A stretch of 41,134 nucleotides of DNA from Lachnospiraceae bacterium. GTDB lineage: Bacteria > Bacillota > Clostridia > Lachnospirales > Lachnospiraceae. Each line of letters begins with the position of its first letter. Positions within the stretch are counted from its first letter, which is position 1. The stretch is taken from assembly GCA_024687305.1 (NCBI GenBank), contig JAILEQ010000100.1, forward strand, positions 1-41,134. The letters are read 5' to 3'. The notes below the pieces were generated by a model. That model had not been told where the DNA came from, made no database searches, and saw only the letters and a program-made list of their open reading frames with translations. The translations under genes and the position numbers were made by a program. This document shows positions 1 through 9,191 of this stretch, piece after piece.

Positions 1-337
1 TATATTCATAGGTTTTTACGGTATTGGTGTGTCTGGGATGAAAGTCCGGTGCGACCTCACGCGACCACACTGCTTTTATATCTTCGGGAAGTACGGTATT
101 GAGGGCCAAAGAAACCTTTTCGCCCGGCATACGTGCATCGGTATCGTACACTGCCATGTTGCAAAGCGCATGAACACCCGCATCGGTACGACTCGCGCCG
201 ATGACCGTTATCTTTTCGCCGTGAAGGTTCGACAAAGCCTTATTCAGTTCACCCTCGATCGTGGGAGCATTGTCCTGAAGCTGCCACCCCGAATAGTTTG
301 TGCCGTCGTAAGCGACGCAAAGAAGTATTCTTTTCAT
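1..337 (-). CDS. truA: tRNA pseudouridine synthase A, N-terminal part (runs off window)
   Basis: Translating the minus strand from the ATG at 337-335 gives a protein starting MKRILLCVAYDGTNYSGWQ and containing GASRTDAGVHAL. These are the hallmark N-terminal motifs of TruA, and the Asp of RTDAG is the catalytic residue. The enzyme makes pseudouridine at positions 38-40 of tRNA anticodon arms. Only about 112 codons are present; the rest lies beyond position 1. The start overlaps the ecfT stop codon (TAATG), which implies translational coupling. The ecf-truA order is standard in Firmicutes, usually followed by rplM-rpsI. Confidence 0.95.
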   Translation of the reverse strand, partial: MKRILLCVAYDGTNYSGWQLQDNAPTIEGELNKALSNLHGEKITVIGASRTDAGVHALCNMAVYDTDARMPGEKVSLALNTVLPEDIKAVWSREVAPDFHPRHTNTVKTYEY

Positions 338-1137
338 TAAAAAATCACTCTTATGGCTATGATCGCGCCAAGGTAAACAAATAATACAAGATAAGCGACC
401 GCATCGTTTGCATGATACTTAAGAGGTTTCATCTTGGTACGACCGTCGCCGCCTCTGTAGCCTCTTGCCTCCATCGCCATTGCCAGGTCGTTTGCCCGTC
501 TGAAAGCCGATACAAACAGCGGTACCAAAAGCGGTATCAGGCTTTTAACTTTCTTTATCAGGTTTCCCGATTCAAAATCTGCACCTCTTGCCATCTGTGC
601 CTTCATGATCTTATCGGTTTCTTCGACCAGAATGGGAATAAAGCGAAGTGCGATGGACATCATCATTGCGATGTCGTGAACCGGAACCTTGAATATCTTC
701 AAAAACGAAAGTCCCTTTTCCAGTCCGTCGGTCAAATGGTTTGGCGTTGTCGTAAGCGTCATTATCGATGAACCGATGACCAGAAACGAAAGTCTTATCG
801 CCATAAAACCGGCAGTCTTTATGCCCTGCTTTGTGATGCTTAACTTCCAGAAAGAAAAGATCACATCACCTCTTGCCATGAAAAGATTGCAGATGACCGA
901 AAACAGCAAAAGAAAAAGTATCGCGCGCATACCTTTTACCATATATTTAAAAGGCACTTTTGAAAGCGAGATCACGGTGATCAGAAAAGCTATCGCCGGA
1001 ATATACCCTATGAAGTTGTCCGTTATGAAGAGCGAAACGAGGAAAACCATCGTTCCGAACAGTTTCACTCTCGGGTCAAGTCTGTGAATTGCCGAATCCA
1101 CAGGATAGTATTGACCAAGCGTTATATCCCGAAGCAT
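337..1137 (-). CDS. ecfT: ECF transporter transmembrane component EcfT
   Basis: A 266-residue multi-spanning membrane protein with about five to six hydrophobic segments. The cytoplasmic coupling helices carry the two Ala-Arg-Gly motifs (MARGADFES and MEARGYRGG) that dock EcfT onto the ATPases. It forms the shared module of group II energy-coupling-factor vitamin transporters with EcfA1 and EcfA2; substrate S components would be encoded elsewhere. Its start overlaps the end of ecfA2 by 16 bases, and its stop overlaps the truA start by one base, so all four genes are probably one transcript. Confidence 0.95.
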   Translation of the reverse strand: MLRDITLGQYYPVDSAIHRLDPRVKLFGTMVFLVSLFITDNFIGYIPAIAFLITVISLSKVPFKYMVKGMRAILFLLLFSVICNLFMARGDVIFSFWKLSITKQGIKTAGFMAIRLSFLVIGSSIMTLTTTPNHLTDGLEKGLSFLKIFKVPVHDIAMMMSIALRFIPILVEETDKIMKAQMARGADFESGNLIKKVKSLIPLLVPLFVSAFRRANDLAMAMEARGYRGGDGRTKMKPLKYHANDAVAYLVLFVYLGAIIAIRVIF

Positions 1138-1970
1138 TTAGAAATCGTCTCCACGCCGTCACGGACGTTCACACATGAAACGTCAACGTTAAAGCCTTCT
1201 TCTTTAAGTTTCTTAAGCGCCCTTGTTACCTCAGGCGCACGAAGTCCCATATTTTCAAGCTCGTCCGAGAATTTGAAAACCTCCGAGGGGGTATCGTCAA
1301 ATACGATCGAGCCTTTGTTCATTACTATTATACGATCGGCGTACTCCGCCACATCTTCCATCGAATGGCTTACGAGCACTATGCTGCATCCGCGATCTTT
1401 TTGAATGTTGGATAACATACCGAGTATCTCGTCACGCCCTGCGGGGTCGAGTCCCGCGGTAGGCTCATCGAGCACCAACACTTCCGGCTCCATCGCGAGC
1501 ACTCCGGCTATGGCCACTCTTCGCTTCTGCCCGCCCGAGAGGTCGAAAGGCGACTGGTAGAAGTATTCATCTTCAATACCTACCTGCTTAAGAGCGGTAA
1601 AGGCCTTAAGCTCGGCTTCTTTTTTACTCAATCCCTTATTGATGGGGCCAAAGCACACATCCGAAAATACATCTGCCTCGAAAAGCTGATGTTCGGGGTA
1701 CTGGAACACCAGTCCCACCTTGCCTCTTAACTCTTTTCTCGAAAATTCGGGGTCGGAAATGTCCGCTCCGTTAAAATAAACCTCCCCCGAAGTGGGAAGC
1801 AAAAGTCCGTTAAGATGCTGAACGAGTGTTGACTTGCCCGATCCGGTATGACCGATAAGTCCCAAAAACTCGCCATCGTTTATCTTTAAATTGATATCGG
1901 TAAGTGCCCTGCTCTCCATAGGTGTGCCGGGATTGTATACGTAGGACACGTGATTAAGTATCATCGACAT
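1122..1970 (-). CDS. ecfA2: ECF transporter ATPase EcfA2
   Basis: A 282-residue ABC ATPase. Visible motifs are Walker [10 protein letters not shown] (about residues 40-48), Q-loop FQYPEHQLF, signature [13 protein letters not shown], Walker [14 protein letters not shown] and switch His in LVSHSMEDV. The second position in the module and the C-terminal extension characteristic of the paralogue pair support EcfA2. It pairs with EcfA1 to power vitamin uptake through EcfT. The start overlaps the ecfA1 stop by 10 bases. A second ATG two codons downstream (MILNHVSY) is a possible alternative start. Confidence 0.93.
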   Translation of the reverse strand: MSMILNHVSYVYNPGTPMESRALTDINLKINDGEFLGLIGHTGSGKSTLVQHLNGLLLPTSGEVYFNGADISDPEFSRKELRGKVGLVFQYPEHQLFEADVFSDVCFGPINKGLSKKEAELKAFTALKQVGIEDEYFYQSPFDLSGGQKRRVAIAGVLAMEPEVLVLDEPTAGLDPAGRDEILGMLSNIQKDRGCSIVLVSHSMEDVAEYADRIIVMNKGSIVFDDTPSEVFKFSDELENMGLRAPEVTRALKKLKEEGFNVDVSCVNVRDGVETISKCFGI

Positions 1971-2812
1971 TTCTTCAGTGCCTCCGTAAGTTCATCTATC
2001 GTAAGTATGCCTGCGGGAATGGGAAGTCCCCTCTTCTTAAGCTCGTATGCGATCTCGGTTACCTGAGGCACGCACAAACGAAGTTCTTTTAAGCGTTCGA
2101 CCTGCGAGAATATCTCTCTCGGAGTTCCCTCCATCTCGACATGACCTTTATCCATCACAAAAACACGGTCCGCATGAACTATCTCGTCCATGTTGTGAGT
2201 GATCAGTATTATCGTTATCTTTTCAACATCGTTAAGTCCGCGCACGGCATCGATCACTTCTTTACGCCCGATCGGATCGAGCATTGCCGTAGGCTCATCG
2301 AGCACGATACACTTTGGATGCATTGCAAGTACACCGGCGATCGAAACGCGCTGCTTCTGTCCGCCCGAAAGCCTGTTTGGCGAAGACTTTCTGTACTCGT
2401 ACATACCGACTACCTTAAGGCTTTCCTCTACTCTCTCCCATATCTCCTTCGTCGGAACGCCCATATTCTCGGGGCCGAATCCAACATCCTCTTCCACTAT
2501 CTGACCGATTATCTGATTGTCGGGATTTTGAAACACCATGCCCGCCGTATTTCTGACGGTCCATATGTTATCAAGATCCTTCGTATCAAGCCCGTTCACC
2601 CAGACAGTTCCTTCGGTCGGAAACAGTATCGCATTGATATGTTTTGCAAGCGTAGACTTACCCGAACCGTTGTGTCCGAGTATCGCTATGAACTCGCCTT
2701 GCTTAACACTTAGGGAAACATTGTCAACAGCGGTCGTTATGCCCTCAACGTTGTCATTTTCATCGCGCCTTATATATTCAAATGTAAGATTTTCCGTTTT
2801 TACTATTTCCAT
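1961..2812 (-). CDS. ecfA1: ECF transporter ATPase EcfA1
   Basis: A 283-residue ABC ATPase with Walker [10 protein letters not shown] (residues 46-54), Q-loop [20 protein letters not shown], signature [13 protein letters not shown], Walker [14 protein letters not shown] and switch His in LITHNMDEI. The FQNPDNQ...EDVAFG-like stretch is typical of EcfA1/CbiO. It is the first gene of the ecfA1-ecfA2-ecfT-truA run. A weak Shine-Dalgarno (AAGAAAG) precedes the ATG. The 94-bp space before it holds a 10-bp perfect palindrome at 2847-2856 and only a poor minus-strand promoter candidate. Confidence 0.93.
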   Translation of the reverse strand: MEIVKTENLTFEYIRRDENDNVEGITTAVDNVSLSVKQGEFIAILGHNGSGKSTLAKHINAILFPTEGTVWVNGLDTKDLDNIWTVRNTAGMVFQNPDNQIIGQIVEEDVGFGPENMGVPTKEIWERVEESLKVVGMYEYRKSSPNRLSGGQKQRVSIAGVLAMHPKCIVLDEPTAMLDPIGRKEVIDAVRGLNDVEKITIILITHNMDEIVHADRVFVMDKGHVEMEGTPREIFSQVERLKELRLCVPQVTEIAYELKKRGLPIPAGILTIDELTEALKKCR

Positions 2813-2906
2813 CTTTCTTACACCATAAAAATGCGGTATTATCTACATAGGCCTATAGCCTCAATCCACAAAATTTTACCCTAAGCGGGCACAAAACACA
2901 AGTTTT

Positions 2907-3119
2907 ATGAAAGATAAGGTCAAAGAATTCATCAAAAAATTGTATACTTTTCTGAAACCGTACAAAAATACGATCATCATCCCGGTTCTTAAGATACTCG
3001 GGATAATCATCATCTGTGCTCTTTTGGTCCGGTTCATAGGCGGTCATGAAACCCTTAAGCAATACGCCGACAAGAACCCCGACATAGCCTATCAGACCTC
3101 GTCGGTTGAAGATAAGTAA
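2907..3119 (+). CDS. small single-pass membrane protein of unknown function
   Basis: A 70-residue reading frame with a basic N-terminus (MKDKVKEFIKKLYTFLKPYK), one hydrophobic segment around residues 22-43 and a polar tail. It is not recognised as a known family. It is one of the few plus-strand genes: divergent from ecfA1, convergent with the C39-like peptidase, and followed 22 bases later by a clean hairpin terminator. That arrangement favours a real gene. No convincing Shine-Dalgarno sequence precedes the ATG, so the start and even the gene are moderately uncertain. Confidence 0.6.
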   Translation: MKDKVKEFIKKLYTFLKPYKNTIIIPVLKILGIIIICALLVRFIGGHETLKQYADKNPDIAYQTSSVEDK

Positions 3120-3141
3120 ATATGTTACAAAGAAAACACTA

Positions 3142-3174
3142 CGCCTGCACGATCATTTTTCGTGCAGGCGTTTT
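3142..3174. terminator. bidirectional hairpin terminator
   Basis: A perfect 10-bp stem (CGCCTGCACG at 3142-3151, pairing with 3161-3170) closes a 9-base loop and is followed by TTTT on the plus strand. It separates the small plus-strand gene from the convergent peptidase gene, whose stop codon is only 5 bases away, and can serve both. Confidence 0.8.
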
Positions 3175-3178
3175 ATCA

Positions 3179-4498
3179 TCATTCGACCACGACAGCCTGT
3201 GAGTAAAACTGCTTAAAGCGTTTTATGAACAGCGTCATGTCATATTCTTCGGTCGCTCTCATCGGATCGTCCACGATGACCGTATGCTTTTCGGTATCGT
3301 ATCCTTTTAACACCACGCAATGAAGATTTGCTTTCCAGACAAGATACTCTCCGTCAACCACCCATTTTGTGGTATAACCCGGGTCTTCGTTGATATAGCA
3401 TGTCGTCCATACTATAACGGGTTTTCCTTCCTTTACGAGTTCAAGAAGCGTCTTAAAATTACTTCCGGTATAGTCTACTGCCTTATATGAGCTTCCCTGA
3501 GAAGCCAGATACGAATTGGCCGCATTCACTATGGCTCCGGCATAACAGCCGTAAGAATCTTCATTTCTCGGATTGCCCACAAACTCTTTGTAAAAGTTTG
3601 CCTTTCCCACCTTGGCCTTCGGGAGATAATTGTCCGAAAGATTCTCCTTTGTTACATCAAACCCGAGTTTGTGAAGAACCATTGCCAGACTTGTTATCTC
3701 GCAGCCATTCGGAAGCGTGGGATTCTGATTTAAATGATCTATTTCAAGCTCGATACGCTCCGCAGGCATGTTTATCGTTTCCGTTAAAGGCATGTCCTCG
3801 CGGTAGCGTCTGAAATGTTCACCGTTTGAATACAGTATATAACCATCGTCCGTCACGAGCTGATAACAGCCGTTCTCGGCTATCCCGACACGTTTAAATT
3901 CTTCCCACTGACCCGCGGTCTTAACTGCGTTTATGAAAGAAGGAGAATCAAAAAGTTTAACACAAGCAGCCGAATAAACGTATTCGTCACAAGGACGGAA
4001 AGTGATGCCGTCAACGCTCTCCAAAATGAGCATGTAACTCATGGTCGGATTGCCGTCTTCATCGCTAAATGAACGTGTCACATACCTCGAACCGTCCGAA
4101 GCGGTAAGAACGACGCCGTTTTGCTCGCTGATGAGCGCCAGTTCCTCGCTTGAGAACGTACGGGTCTTTATAAGTTCCTCTGTATCGAGGACTATCGGCT
4201 CTTCTGCAGTGCTTTCCGTAACCGAAGAAGTCTGTTTTTCTTCGAGCTTCTTTGCCTCTTTCGCAAGCCTCTTCGCTTCACGTTTCTCTTCGCGTTTTGC
4301 GGCTCGCTCAGCTTTTCTTTCGGCGCGGACAGCTTTTCTTTCGATGCTGTTTTCTTTGTACTGTTCTATTTTAATCACCGCCGTATCGCGGCATTTTAAC
4401 ATGAACTCACCAAGCGGCTTTCGGTAGTAAACACACAGCAGCACCAATAAAATCGCCATGCTCACCAAAAGCACTTTGTTGTCCTTTAATCTCTTCAT
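3179..4498 (-). CDS. membrane-anchored C39-like cysteine peptidase
   Basis: A 439-residue protein. Residues about 9-24 are a membrane anchor and residues about 50-88 are a highly charged Arg/Lys/Glu/Ala-rich probable coiled coil. The C-terminal third from about 250 matches the C39_2-like papain-fold peptidase pattern: Cys266 in LPNGCEITSLAMVL, His393 in NLHCVVLKGYD and Asp410/411 in VDDPMR. The likely location is outside the membrane. The substrate is unknown; autonomous members of this family are often annotated as C39-family peptidases without a bacteriocin transporter. It starts 30 bases after the upstream lipoprotein with a GAGGG ribosome site, so the two are probably co-transcribed. Confidence 0.85.
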   Translation of the reverse strand: MKRLKDNKVLLVSMAILLVLLCVYYRKPLGEFMLKCRDTAVIKIEQYKENSIERKAVRAERKAERAAKREEKREAKRLAKEAKKLEEKQTSSVTESTAEEPIVLDTEELIKTRTFSSEELALISEQNGVVLTASDGSRYVTRSFSDEDGNPTMSYMLILESVDGITFRPCDEYVYSAACVKLFDSPSFINAVKTAGQWEEFKRVGIAENGCYQLVTDDGYILYSNGEHFRRYREDMPLTETINMPAERIELEIDHLNQNPTLPNGCEITSLAMVLHKLGFDVTKENLSDNYLPKAKVGKANFYKEFVGNPRNEDSYGCYAGAIVNAANSYLASQGSSYKAVDYTGSNFKTLLELVKEGKPVIVWTTCYINEDPGYTTKWVVDGEYLVWKANLHCVVLKGYDTEKHTVIVDDPMRATEEYDMTLFIKRFKQFYSQAVVVE

Positions 4499-4528
4499 AA
4501 ACCCTCAAAAGTCAAAGTGCCTGACCGC

Positions 4529-6367
4529 TCAATCCCATTTAAGATCTATATCGTCGTAACTTATATATATAACAATGAATCCCGCTGCGTAAGGCCCCAT
4601 CTCATATGGCTGATAATCGATATACAGGTCTTTCTCGTTAAATCCGACCGGCAACAGATCAAGCGTTGCGTTTTCATATGCGCTCTCATAAAGCTCATCG
4701 GGATCCGTCGTATAGTAAGGCGCATATTCGGGGTCCTCATAGCTTAAAAGATCTTCCTTAACCTTTGTCGCAATGAGTTCTTTGAACTGCTCTTCGGTAC
4801 CGTTAAAGAGATCGGACATTAAGACCTCCTTACCGGTGTTAAGATCGAACAGATAGTGACCCGTAAAAGGCATGCCGTGTGCGCCGCCCATGTACATATA
4901 TCCGTTCATGTCAACCGTGAGGTAATGTTCTTTTATGATCTTTGCATCAGATAAGGTATGCTCGTAAGAAGCCATACCCATATAAGTTCCGTGAGATTCG
5001 CATTCACTGTCATTCGCCGGGATATAAGGATCGGTCGCTCCGTAGCCTGCCAAATTGGACTGACATATGCCGTAAAGTGTATCGTTTATATCCTTGGCAA
5101 AGGGACTTAGATCGGAATCCAGAACAAAGAACTCCTCATAGTATTTTTCGGTCTTTTTACCGCATTTCGCACAGTAACTTTCATTGCTGACAGCCTGCAC
5201 CGAACCTATCTCTTTCCATTTACATTCTCTTATCGGCTCTGCGATCGCGTTATTGCTCACTACCTTTCCGCTTGCCGACACATACGAGTAACACCATTTG
5301 ATCTCACCTAAGCCGCATTCGGCGTAGAAATATCCGGTCTCGCACGGAGTAAAAGAGGATATCGCAGTGTAATACTCCGAAATTCCCGGAGTTCTTCTCA
5401 TTGTAACAGCCTCACCGGTTTCAAATGTATCCAGATCGATATAGTAAACATGATACTTTGTTTCACCGTTTGATTCATTTTCACTTTCGTACCAGTAAAG
5501 CCTGTTATCATATATCGCGAGCGTTCCCTGATACTTGTCGCTTACCGTCGCTACCGTCGAATCTTTGATATCATATCTGTACAATATGCAGGTACCTTCG
5601 TAATCCGACATCGTATTCACATATACCGAAGTATCGTCCCAGTAGACCGTTTCGTAAGCATCCTTGGGTAGACTCAATGCCACAACAGTTTCTTTATCGT
5701 ACATGTACGTTCTGTCCGCATCGTACAAAAGAATGTATCCCGCTTCATCAAAAAATCTTTCCGAGCAGAAGCGGTAATCGTAATCATGTCGAGCGGAATA
5801 CTTTCCGAGAATGTCCGAGATCTCTGTATTCTCCACTACCTCGCCGGTATTCACATCCGCGTAATATTCTTTGTAAGAACCGTCCCCATCGGGACAAAGA
5901 AACCATATCTTCCCGTTGTAATAAGACATAAAGCTTCCGAACTCAATACGACATATCTCTTTATCGGTTTTTGTCTTTACATCGTAAGAATACATAACTT
6001 CTTTTTCGTCGCCGTCGTAATATATATCGTACGCATAATAATATACGGTAAATCCGTCAAATCCGATCAGCGTTGAATATGTGGGAATTTCGTATGTTCC
6101 CTCAAGTGTTCCGTCGGGAAACACATAGGTTACCTTTTTGTCGTATCCGAAGACAAGCGGGATCGGATCCATATTCGAAGGCTCACTTACGGGTCTTAGA
6201 TCCGGCTCCTTTTTTGGTATCTTGTAAACATCTTTGCTCGAGGTTTCGGGCTTATCGGAGCTCACAAACATATCCATGTCTTTGTCCAAAACTTTCGTGA
6301 TCGAACAGCCTGCAATAAGCATCATAGTCGATATGCATAACAGTAACGCTATAAGTTTCTTTTTCAT
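4529..6367 (-). CDS. lipoprotein with propeller-like N-terminal region and DUF3298-type C-terminal domain
   Basis: A 612-residue protein with a lipoprotein signal: basic MKKK, a hydrophobic stretch and lipobox LIAGC with Cys21. The middle (about 65-400) has many Tyr/Asp-rich strands (YSYDVKTKTD, LYRYDIKD, VYYIDLDTFE), resembling DUF5050/TolB-like beta-propellers. The last third (about 465-612) has HYLTVDMNGYMYMGGAHG and YLFDLNTGKEV and ends with YAAGFIVIYISYDDI, the pattern of DUF3298/RsiV-like domains. Function is unknown; surface sensing or binding is an inference. It lies between rplQ and the peptidase gene and is likely the first gene of a two-gene transcript. The ribosome site is GAGGG. 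Confidence 0.85.
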   Translation of the reverse strand: MKKKLIALLLCISTMMLIAGCSITKVLDKDMDMFVSSDKPETSSKDVYKIPKKEPDLRPVSEPSNMDPIPLVFGYDKKVTYVFPDGTLEGTYEIPTYSTLIGFDGFTVYYYAYDIYYDGDEKEVMYSYDVKTKTDKEICRIEFGSFMSYYNGKIWFLCPDGDGSYKEYYADVNTGEVVENTEISDILGKYSARHDYDYRFCSERFFDEAGYILLYDADRTYMYDKETVVALSLPKDAYETVYWDDTSVYVNTMSDYEGTCILYRYDIKDSTVATVSDKYQGTLAIYDNRLYWYESENESNGETKYHVYYIDLDTFETGEAVTMRRTPGISEYYTAISSFTPCETGYFYAECGLGEIKWCYSYVSASGKVVSNNAIAEPIRECKWKEIGSVQAVSNESYCAKCGKKTEKYYEEFFVLDSDLSPFAKDINDTLYGICQSNLAGYGATDPYIPANDSECESHGTYMGMASYEHTLSDAKIIKEHYLTVDMNGYMYMGGAHGMPFTGHYLFDLNTGKEVLMSDLFNGTEEQFKELIATKVKEDLLSYEDPEYAPYYTTDPDELYESAYENATLDLLPVGFNEKDLYIDYQPYEMGPYAAGFIVIYISYDDIDLKWD

Positions 6368-6395
6368 GTCATTCCCTCTTTCAAAACCTATATAC

Positions 6396-6423
6396 AGTAT
6401 ACTTTAAAAGGTTAAAAGTATAA
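6396..6423 (-). promoter_or_regulatory. candidate promoter of the lipoprotein gene
   Basis: On the minus strand, TTATAC (6423-6418) and TATACT (6401-6396) are 16 bases apart, about 29 bases upstream of the lipoprotein ATG and just after the rplQ terminator. The -35 match is weak, and overlapping TATATA offers an alternative -10. Confidence 0.4.
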
Positions 6424-6430
6424 AGAAGCA

Positions 6431-6460
6431 AAAAAAGTCCGACACATTTCTGTGTCGGAC
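6431..6460 (-). terminator. terminator of the alpha (rpmJ-rplQ) gene set
   Basis: A perfect 10-bp stem (GTCCGACACA at 6437-6446 with 6451-6460) and a 4-base loop are followed on the minus strand by six T residues. It lies 16 bases after the rplQ stop codon and is a textbook intrinsic terminator ending ribosomal transcription. Confidence 0.93.
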
Positions 6461-6475
6461 AAATGGATGCTTAGC

Positions 6476-6958
6476 TTATACAAGCTCAAGTAAAACTTCC
6501 ATAGCTGCGTCGCCCTTACGCTGACCGATCTTTACGATTCTGGTGTAACCACCGTTACGGTTAGCATACTTGGGAGCGATATCATCAAATAACTTGTTGG
6601 TCTCATCAACATATAAAACCTTAAGCATCTGACGTCTTGCATGAAGTCTTGAAGGAAGGTCTTTCTTGATCTCCTTTTCAATCTCTTCGTAAACGGTAAC
6701 TTTCTTGCCGTCCTTTTCTTCCTTGACGCGCTTACCGTCTTTGTCCTTCTTGGGAACCTTTGCGGTAACTTTTACTGTTTCGAAGTTATCTTTTTCTTTA
6801 ACCGCCAAAGCAATGATGCCTTCAACGATCTTCTGAACTTCCTTAGCCTTTGATTCGGTAGTGATGATCTTGCCGTTCTGGATAAGAGAAGTTACCTGGC
6901 CTCTTAAGAGAGCCTTTCTCTGGGAAGCTGTTCTTCCTAATTTTCTGTACTTAGCCAT
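6476..6958 (-). CDS. rplQ: 50S ribosomal protein L17, with internal insertion
   Basis: L17 is a 23S-binding protein near the exit tunnel. The N-terminus ([20 protein letters not shown]) and C-terminus ([19 protein letters not shown]) are diagnostic. The 160 residues exceed the usual 113-130 because a Lys/Glu-rich segment (about residues 56-103) separates the two conserved halves just before LHARRQ. As the last gene of the alpha set it is followed by a terminator. It lies 141 bases after rpoA, and that interval holds a pair of matching hairpins described separately. Confidence 0.97.
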   Translation of the reverse strand: MAKYRKLGRTASQRKALLRGQVTSLIQNGKIITTESKAKEVQKIVEGIIALAVKEKDNFETVKVTAKVPKKDKDGKRVKEEKDGKKVTVYEEIEKEIKKDLPSRLHARRQMLKVLYVDETNKLFDDIAPKYANRNGGYTRIVKIGQRKGDAAMEVLLELV

Positions 6959-6992
6959 TTTTTATTCCTTTCTCAACACAATGGTGTATCAC

Positions 6993-7077
6993 CTGCCGCT
7001 CATCGGGCTTACGCAGACAACACATGGTTTCCATTTATGAGTAAACACGGACGCGCTCATCGGGCTTACCGTCCATG
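6993..7077 (-). ncRNA. tandem hairpins with identical 16-nt core in the rpoA-rplQ interval
   Basis: On the minus strand (mRNA sense) two stem-loops enclose exactly the same 16 bases, GTAAGCCCGATGAGCG (7069-7054 and 7012-6997). The first has an 8-bp stem, CATGGACG with CGTCCGTG including one G-U pair (7077-7070 with 7053-7046). The second has CTGC with GCAG (7016-7013 with 6996-6993), extendable by wobble pairs. The stems differ in sequence but still pair, while the cores are identical, so the element looks like a structured RNA and not a simple repeat. Function is unknown; a cis-regulator of rplQ or a processing site is possible. Confidence 0.6.
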
Positions 7078-7099
7078 CCATCATACGTTTAGGGATTTA

Positions 7100-8059
7100 T
7101 CAATCCTCAGCGTTATGAAGTTCCAAACCAAGCTCTTTAAGCTTAAGTAAAACTTCATCAAGAGACTTACGTCCAAGGTTACGAACCTTCATCATCTCAT
7201 CGGGAGTCTTGTTAACAAGCTCAGCAACGGTATTGATACCTGCTCTCTTAAGACAATTGTATGAACGAACGGAAAGTTCAAGTTCGTCGATACTCATATC
7301 TACTGCGCTTGTACCTGCCGTCTCGGGCTTCTCGTCAAGAACGGTAAGAGTCTTTCCTGAATCGGAAAGGTCGATGAAGAGACTTAAGTGCTCGCTCAAT
7401 ACCTTGGCTGCGAGGCTGACTGCCTCTTCGGGAGCAAGTGTACCGTTTGTATGAACGTCAAGAGTTAACTTGTCGAAATCGGTAACCTGACCTACACGGG
7501 TATTCTCAACCGTCATGTTTACACGCTCAACGGGAGTGTAAACAGAGTCAACAGCGATAACACCGATGGGAAGATCTTCATTCTTGTTCTTATCGGCGCT
7601 GACATATCCGCGTCCCTTTGTGATAGTAAGTTCCATATAGAACTTTGTATTCTTGTCACCGCATACCGTTGCGATCGTCTGGTCGGGATTCATGATCACG
7701 ATATCGGGATCAACCTGGATATCGGATGCTTTGATGATTCCTTCGCCCGTGAAATCGATATAAGCGGTCTTGGGCTCGTTGGAGTCACTTGTGTTCTTAA
7801 TAGCGAGCTTCTTAACGTTAAGAATGATCTCGGTAACGTCTTCTTTAACGCCCGGTATGGAACTGAATTCATGAAGAACGCCTTCGATCTTAACCTGGCT
7901 TACTGCTGCGCCGGGGAGCGAAGAAAGCATGATTCTTCTTAAAGAGTTACCAAGAGTGATGCCATAGCCTCTCTCAAGGGGCTCTGCAACGAATCTGCCG
8001 TACTTCTTATCTTCAGATTGATCCAACACTTTAATTTCGGGTCTTTCAAAATCAAACAC
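7100..8059 (-). CDS. rpoA: RNA polymerase alpha subunit
   Basis: A 319-residue protein of standard length. The N-terminal dimerisation domain (about 1-230) contains the [25 protein letters not shown]-type signature. The C-terminal DNA-binding domain (about 245-312) contains [17 protein letters not shown] and [13 protein letters not shown], which contact UP elements and activators. The start codon is GTG (8059-8057), chosen because [11 protein letters not shown] is the conserved N-terminus and a GGAGG site sits 9 bases upstream. It follows rpsD by 48 bases in the alpha operon, as expected in Firmicutes. Confidence 0.99.
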   Translation of the reverse strand: MFDFERPEIKVLDQSEDKKYGRFVAEPLERGYGITLGNSLRRIMLSSLPGAAVSQVKIEGVLHEFSSIPGVKEDVTEIILNVKKLAIKNTSDSNEPKTAYIDFTGEGIIKASDIQVDPDIVIMNPDQTIATVCGDKNTKFYMELTITKGRGYVSADKNKNEDLPIGVIAVDSVYTPVERVNMTVENTRVGQVTDFDKLTLDVHTNGTLAPEEAVSLAAKVLSEHLSLFIDLSDSGKTLTVLDEKPETAGTSAVDMSIDELELSVRSYNCLKRAGINTVAELVNKTPDEMMKVRNLGRKSLDEVLLKLKELGLELHNAED

Positions 8060-8107
8060 AGGATATTTCCTCCTTCATCATTAAGATAAAATACTCTAAA
8101 GTCTTTA

Positions 8108-8701
8108 TTATTTGGAATATAACTCGACGATAAGCATTTCGTTTACGGGAACATCGATCATTTCTCTTGTGGGAAGGTTCTTTACGGTACCTTTGAAGTT
8201 GTCCTGATCTACATCGATCCACTCGGGAACGATTCTTCCGCCCGTAACTTCAATGATGTTTTTGTATCTCTGTAATTCCTTAGCCTTATCGGAAAGAGAG
8301 ATAACGTCTCCTGCCTTGATAAGGTATGAAGGAATGTTGATGCACTTTCCGTTAACAAGAACGTGCTTGTGACCAACTACCTGTCTTGCTTCTCTTCTGG
8401 TACGAGCAAATCCCATACGGAATACTACGTTGTCAAGTCTTGACTCAAGCATGGTCATGAGGTTTTCACCGGTCATGCCTTTCATGCGGTCTGCCTTCTC
8501 ATAGTAGTTTCTGAAGGGCTTCTCAAGCACACCGTAGATGAACTTTGCCTTCTGCTTCTCTCTAAGCTGAAGACCGTACTCACTCATCTTCTTGCCTGCT
8601 CTTGCGCTCTTTCTTTTTGACTTCTTGTCATAACCTAAGAATGTGGGATCCAAGTCAAGGGATCTGCATCTTTTTAACACAGGTGTTCTGTTTACTGCCA
8701 T
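8108..8701 (-). CDS. rpsD: 30S ribosomal protein S4
   Basis: A primary 16S-binding assembly protein of 197 residues. The S4 RNA-binding domain is visible at about residues 88-150 ([32 protein letters not shown]). The N-terminus has only one Cys (VLKRCRS), so this is the zinc-free form. In Bacillus, S4 represses its own unlinked gene; here rpsD is inside the alpha operon between rpsK and rpoA, the E. coli-like place. The gap to rpsK is 62 bases and no obvious operator is seen in it. Confidence 0.98.
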   Translation of the reverse strand: MAVNRTPVLKRCRSLDLDPTFLGYDKKSKRKSARAGKKMSEYGLQLREKQKAKFIYGVLEKPFRNYYEKADRMKGMTGENLMTMLESRLDNVVFRMGFARTRREARQVVGHKHVLVNGKCINIPSYLIKAGDVISLSDKAKELQRYKNIIEVTGGRIVPEWIDVDQDNFKGTVKNLPTREMIDVPVNEMLIVELYSK

Positions 8702-8763
8702 TTTTTATTTTCCTTTCTGAATATAGTTTACAGCCTTAAGGCCTTCTTCCTACTTGATTAACA

Positions 8764-9156
8764 CTATACACGACGTCTCTTGGGAGGACGGCATCCGTTA
8801 TGAGGCACGGGAGTCACGTCTCTGATAGAAACTACTTCCAGGCCACATGCTGCCAACGCACGGATCGCTGCTTCACGGCCCGAACCGGGTCCCTTTACGA
8901 ATACGTCAACATATTTCAAGCCATGTACGAGAGCAGCCTTTGTAGCTGTCTCTGCTGCCATCTGTGCAGCATAGGGAGTAGATTTCTTTGAACCTCTAAA
9001 TCCAAGACCACCGGCACTTGCCCAACTTAAAGCATTTCCTTCAGCATCTGTAAGTGTAACGATAGTGTTGTTAAAAGATGCCTGGATATGTGCCTGTCCA
9101 CGTTCAACGTTTTTCTTAACGCGCTTTTTTGTTACTTTTTTTGCAACTTTAGCCAT
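8764..9156 (-). CDS. rpsK: 30S ribosomal protein S11
   Basis: A 130-residue protein of the 30S platform. The conserved ending [17 protein letters not shown] and the internal [14 protein letters not shown] and [14 protein letters not shown] identify S11. The N-terminus is Lys-rich, as usual. It lies 35 bases after rpsM and 62 before rpsD in the alpha gene set; no sign of independent transcription is seen. Confidence 0.99.
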   Translation of the reverse strand: MAKVAKKVTKKRVKKNVERGQAHIQASFNNTIVTLTDAEGNALSWASAGGLGFRGSKKSTPYAAQMAAETATKAALVHGLKYVDVFVKGPGSGREAAIRALAACGLEVVSIRDVTPVPHNGCRPPKRRRV

Positions 9157-9191
9157 GATAAACTAACCTACTTTCAACCTTTCATTCACAA

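Noticed and set aside
2853-3062. Minus-strand open frame opposite the small membrane protein
   Set aside because: Composition is unlike a real protein, it has no ribosome site, and it lies between genes with opposite orientation better explained by the plus-strand frame.
6997-7069. Guanidine-II (mini-ykkC) riboswitch as an explanation of the twin hairpins
   Set aside because: That class also has two small hairpins, but its loops carry ACGR; here the shared core is a different 16-nt sequence, and the gene downstream is ribosomal.
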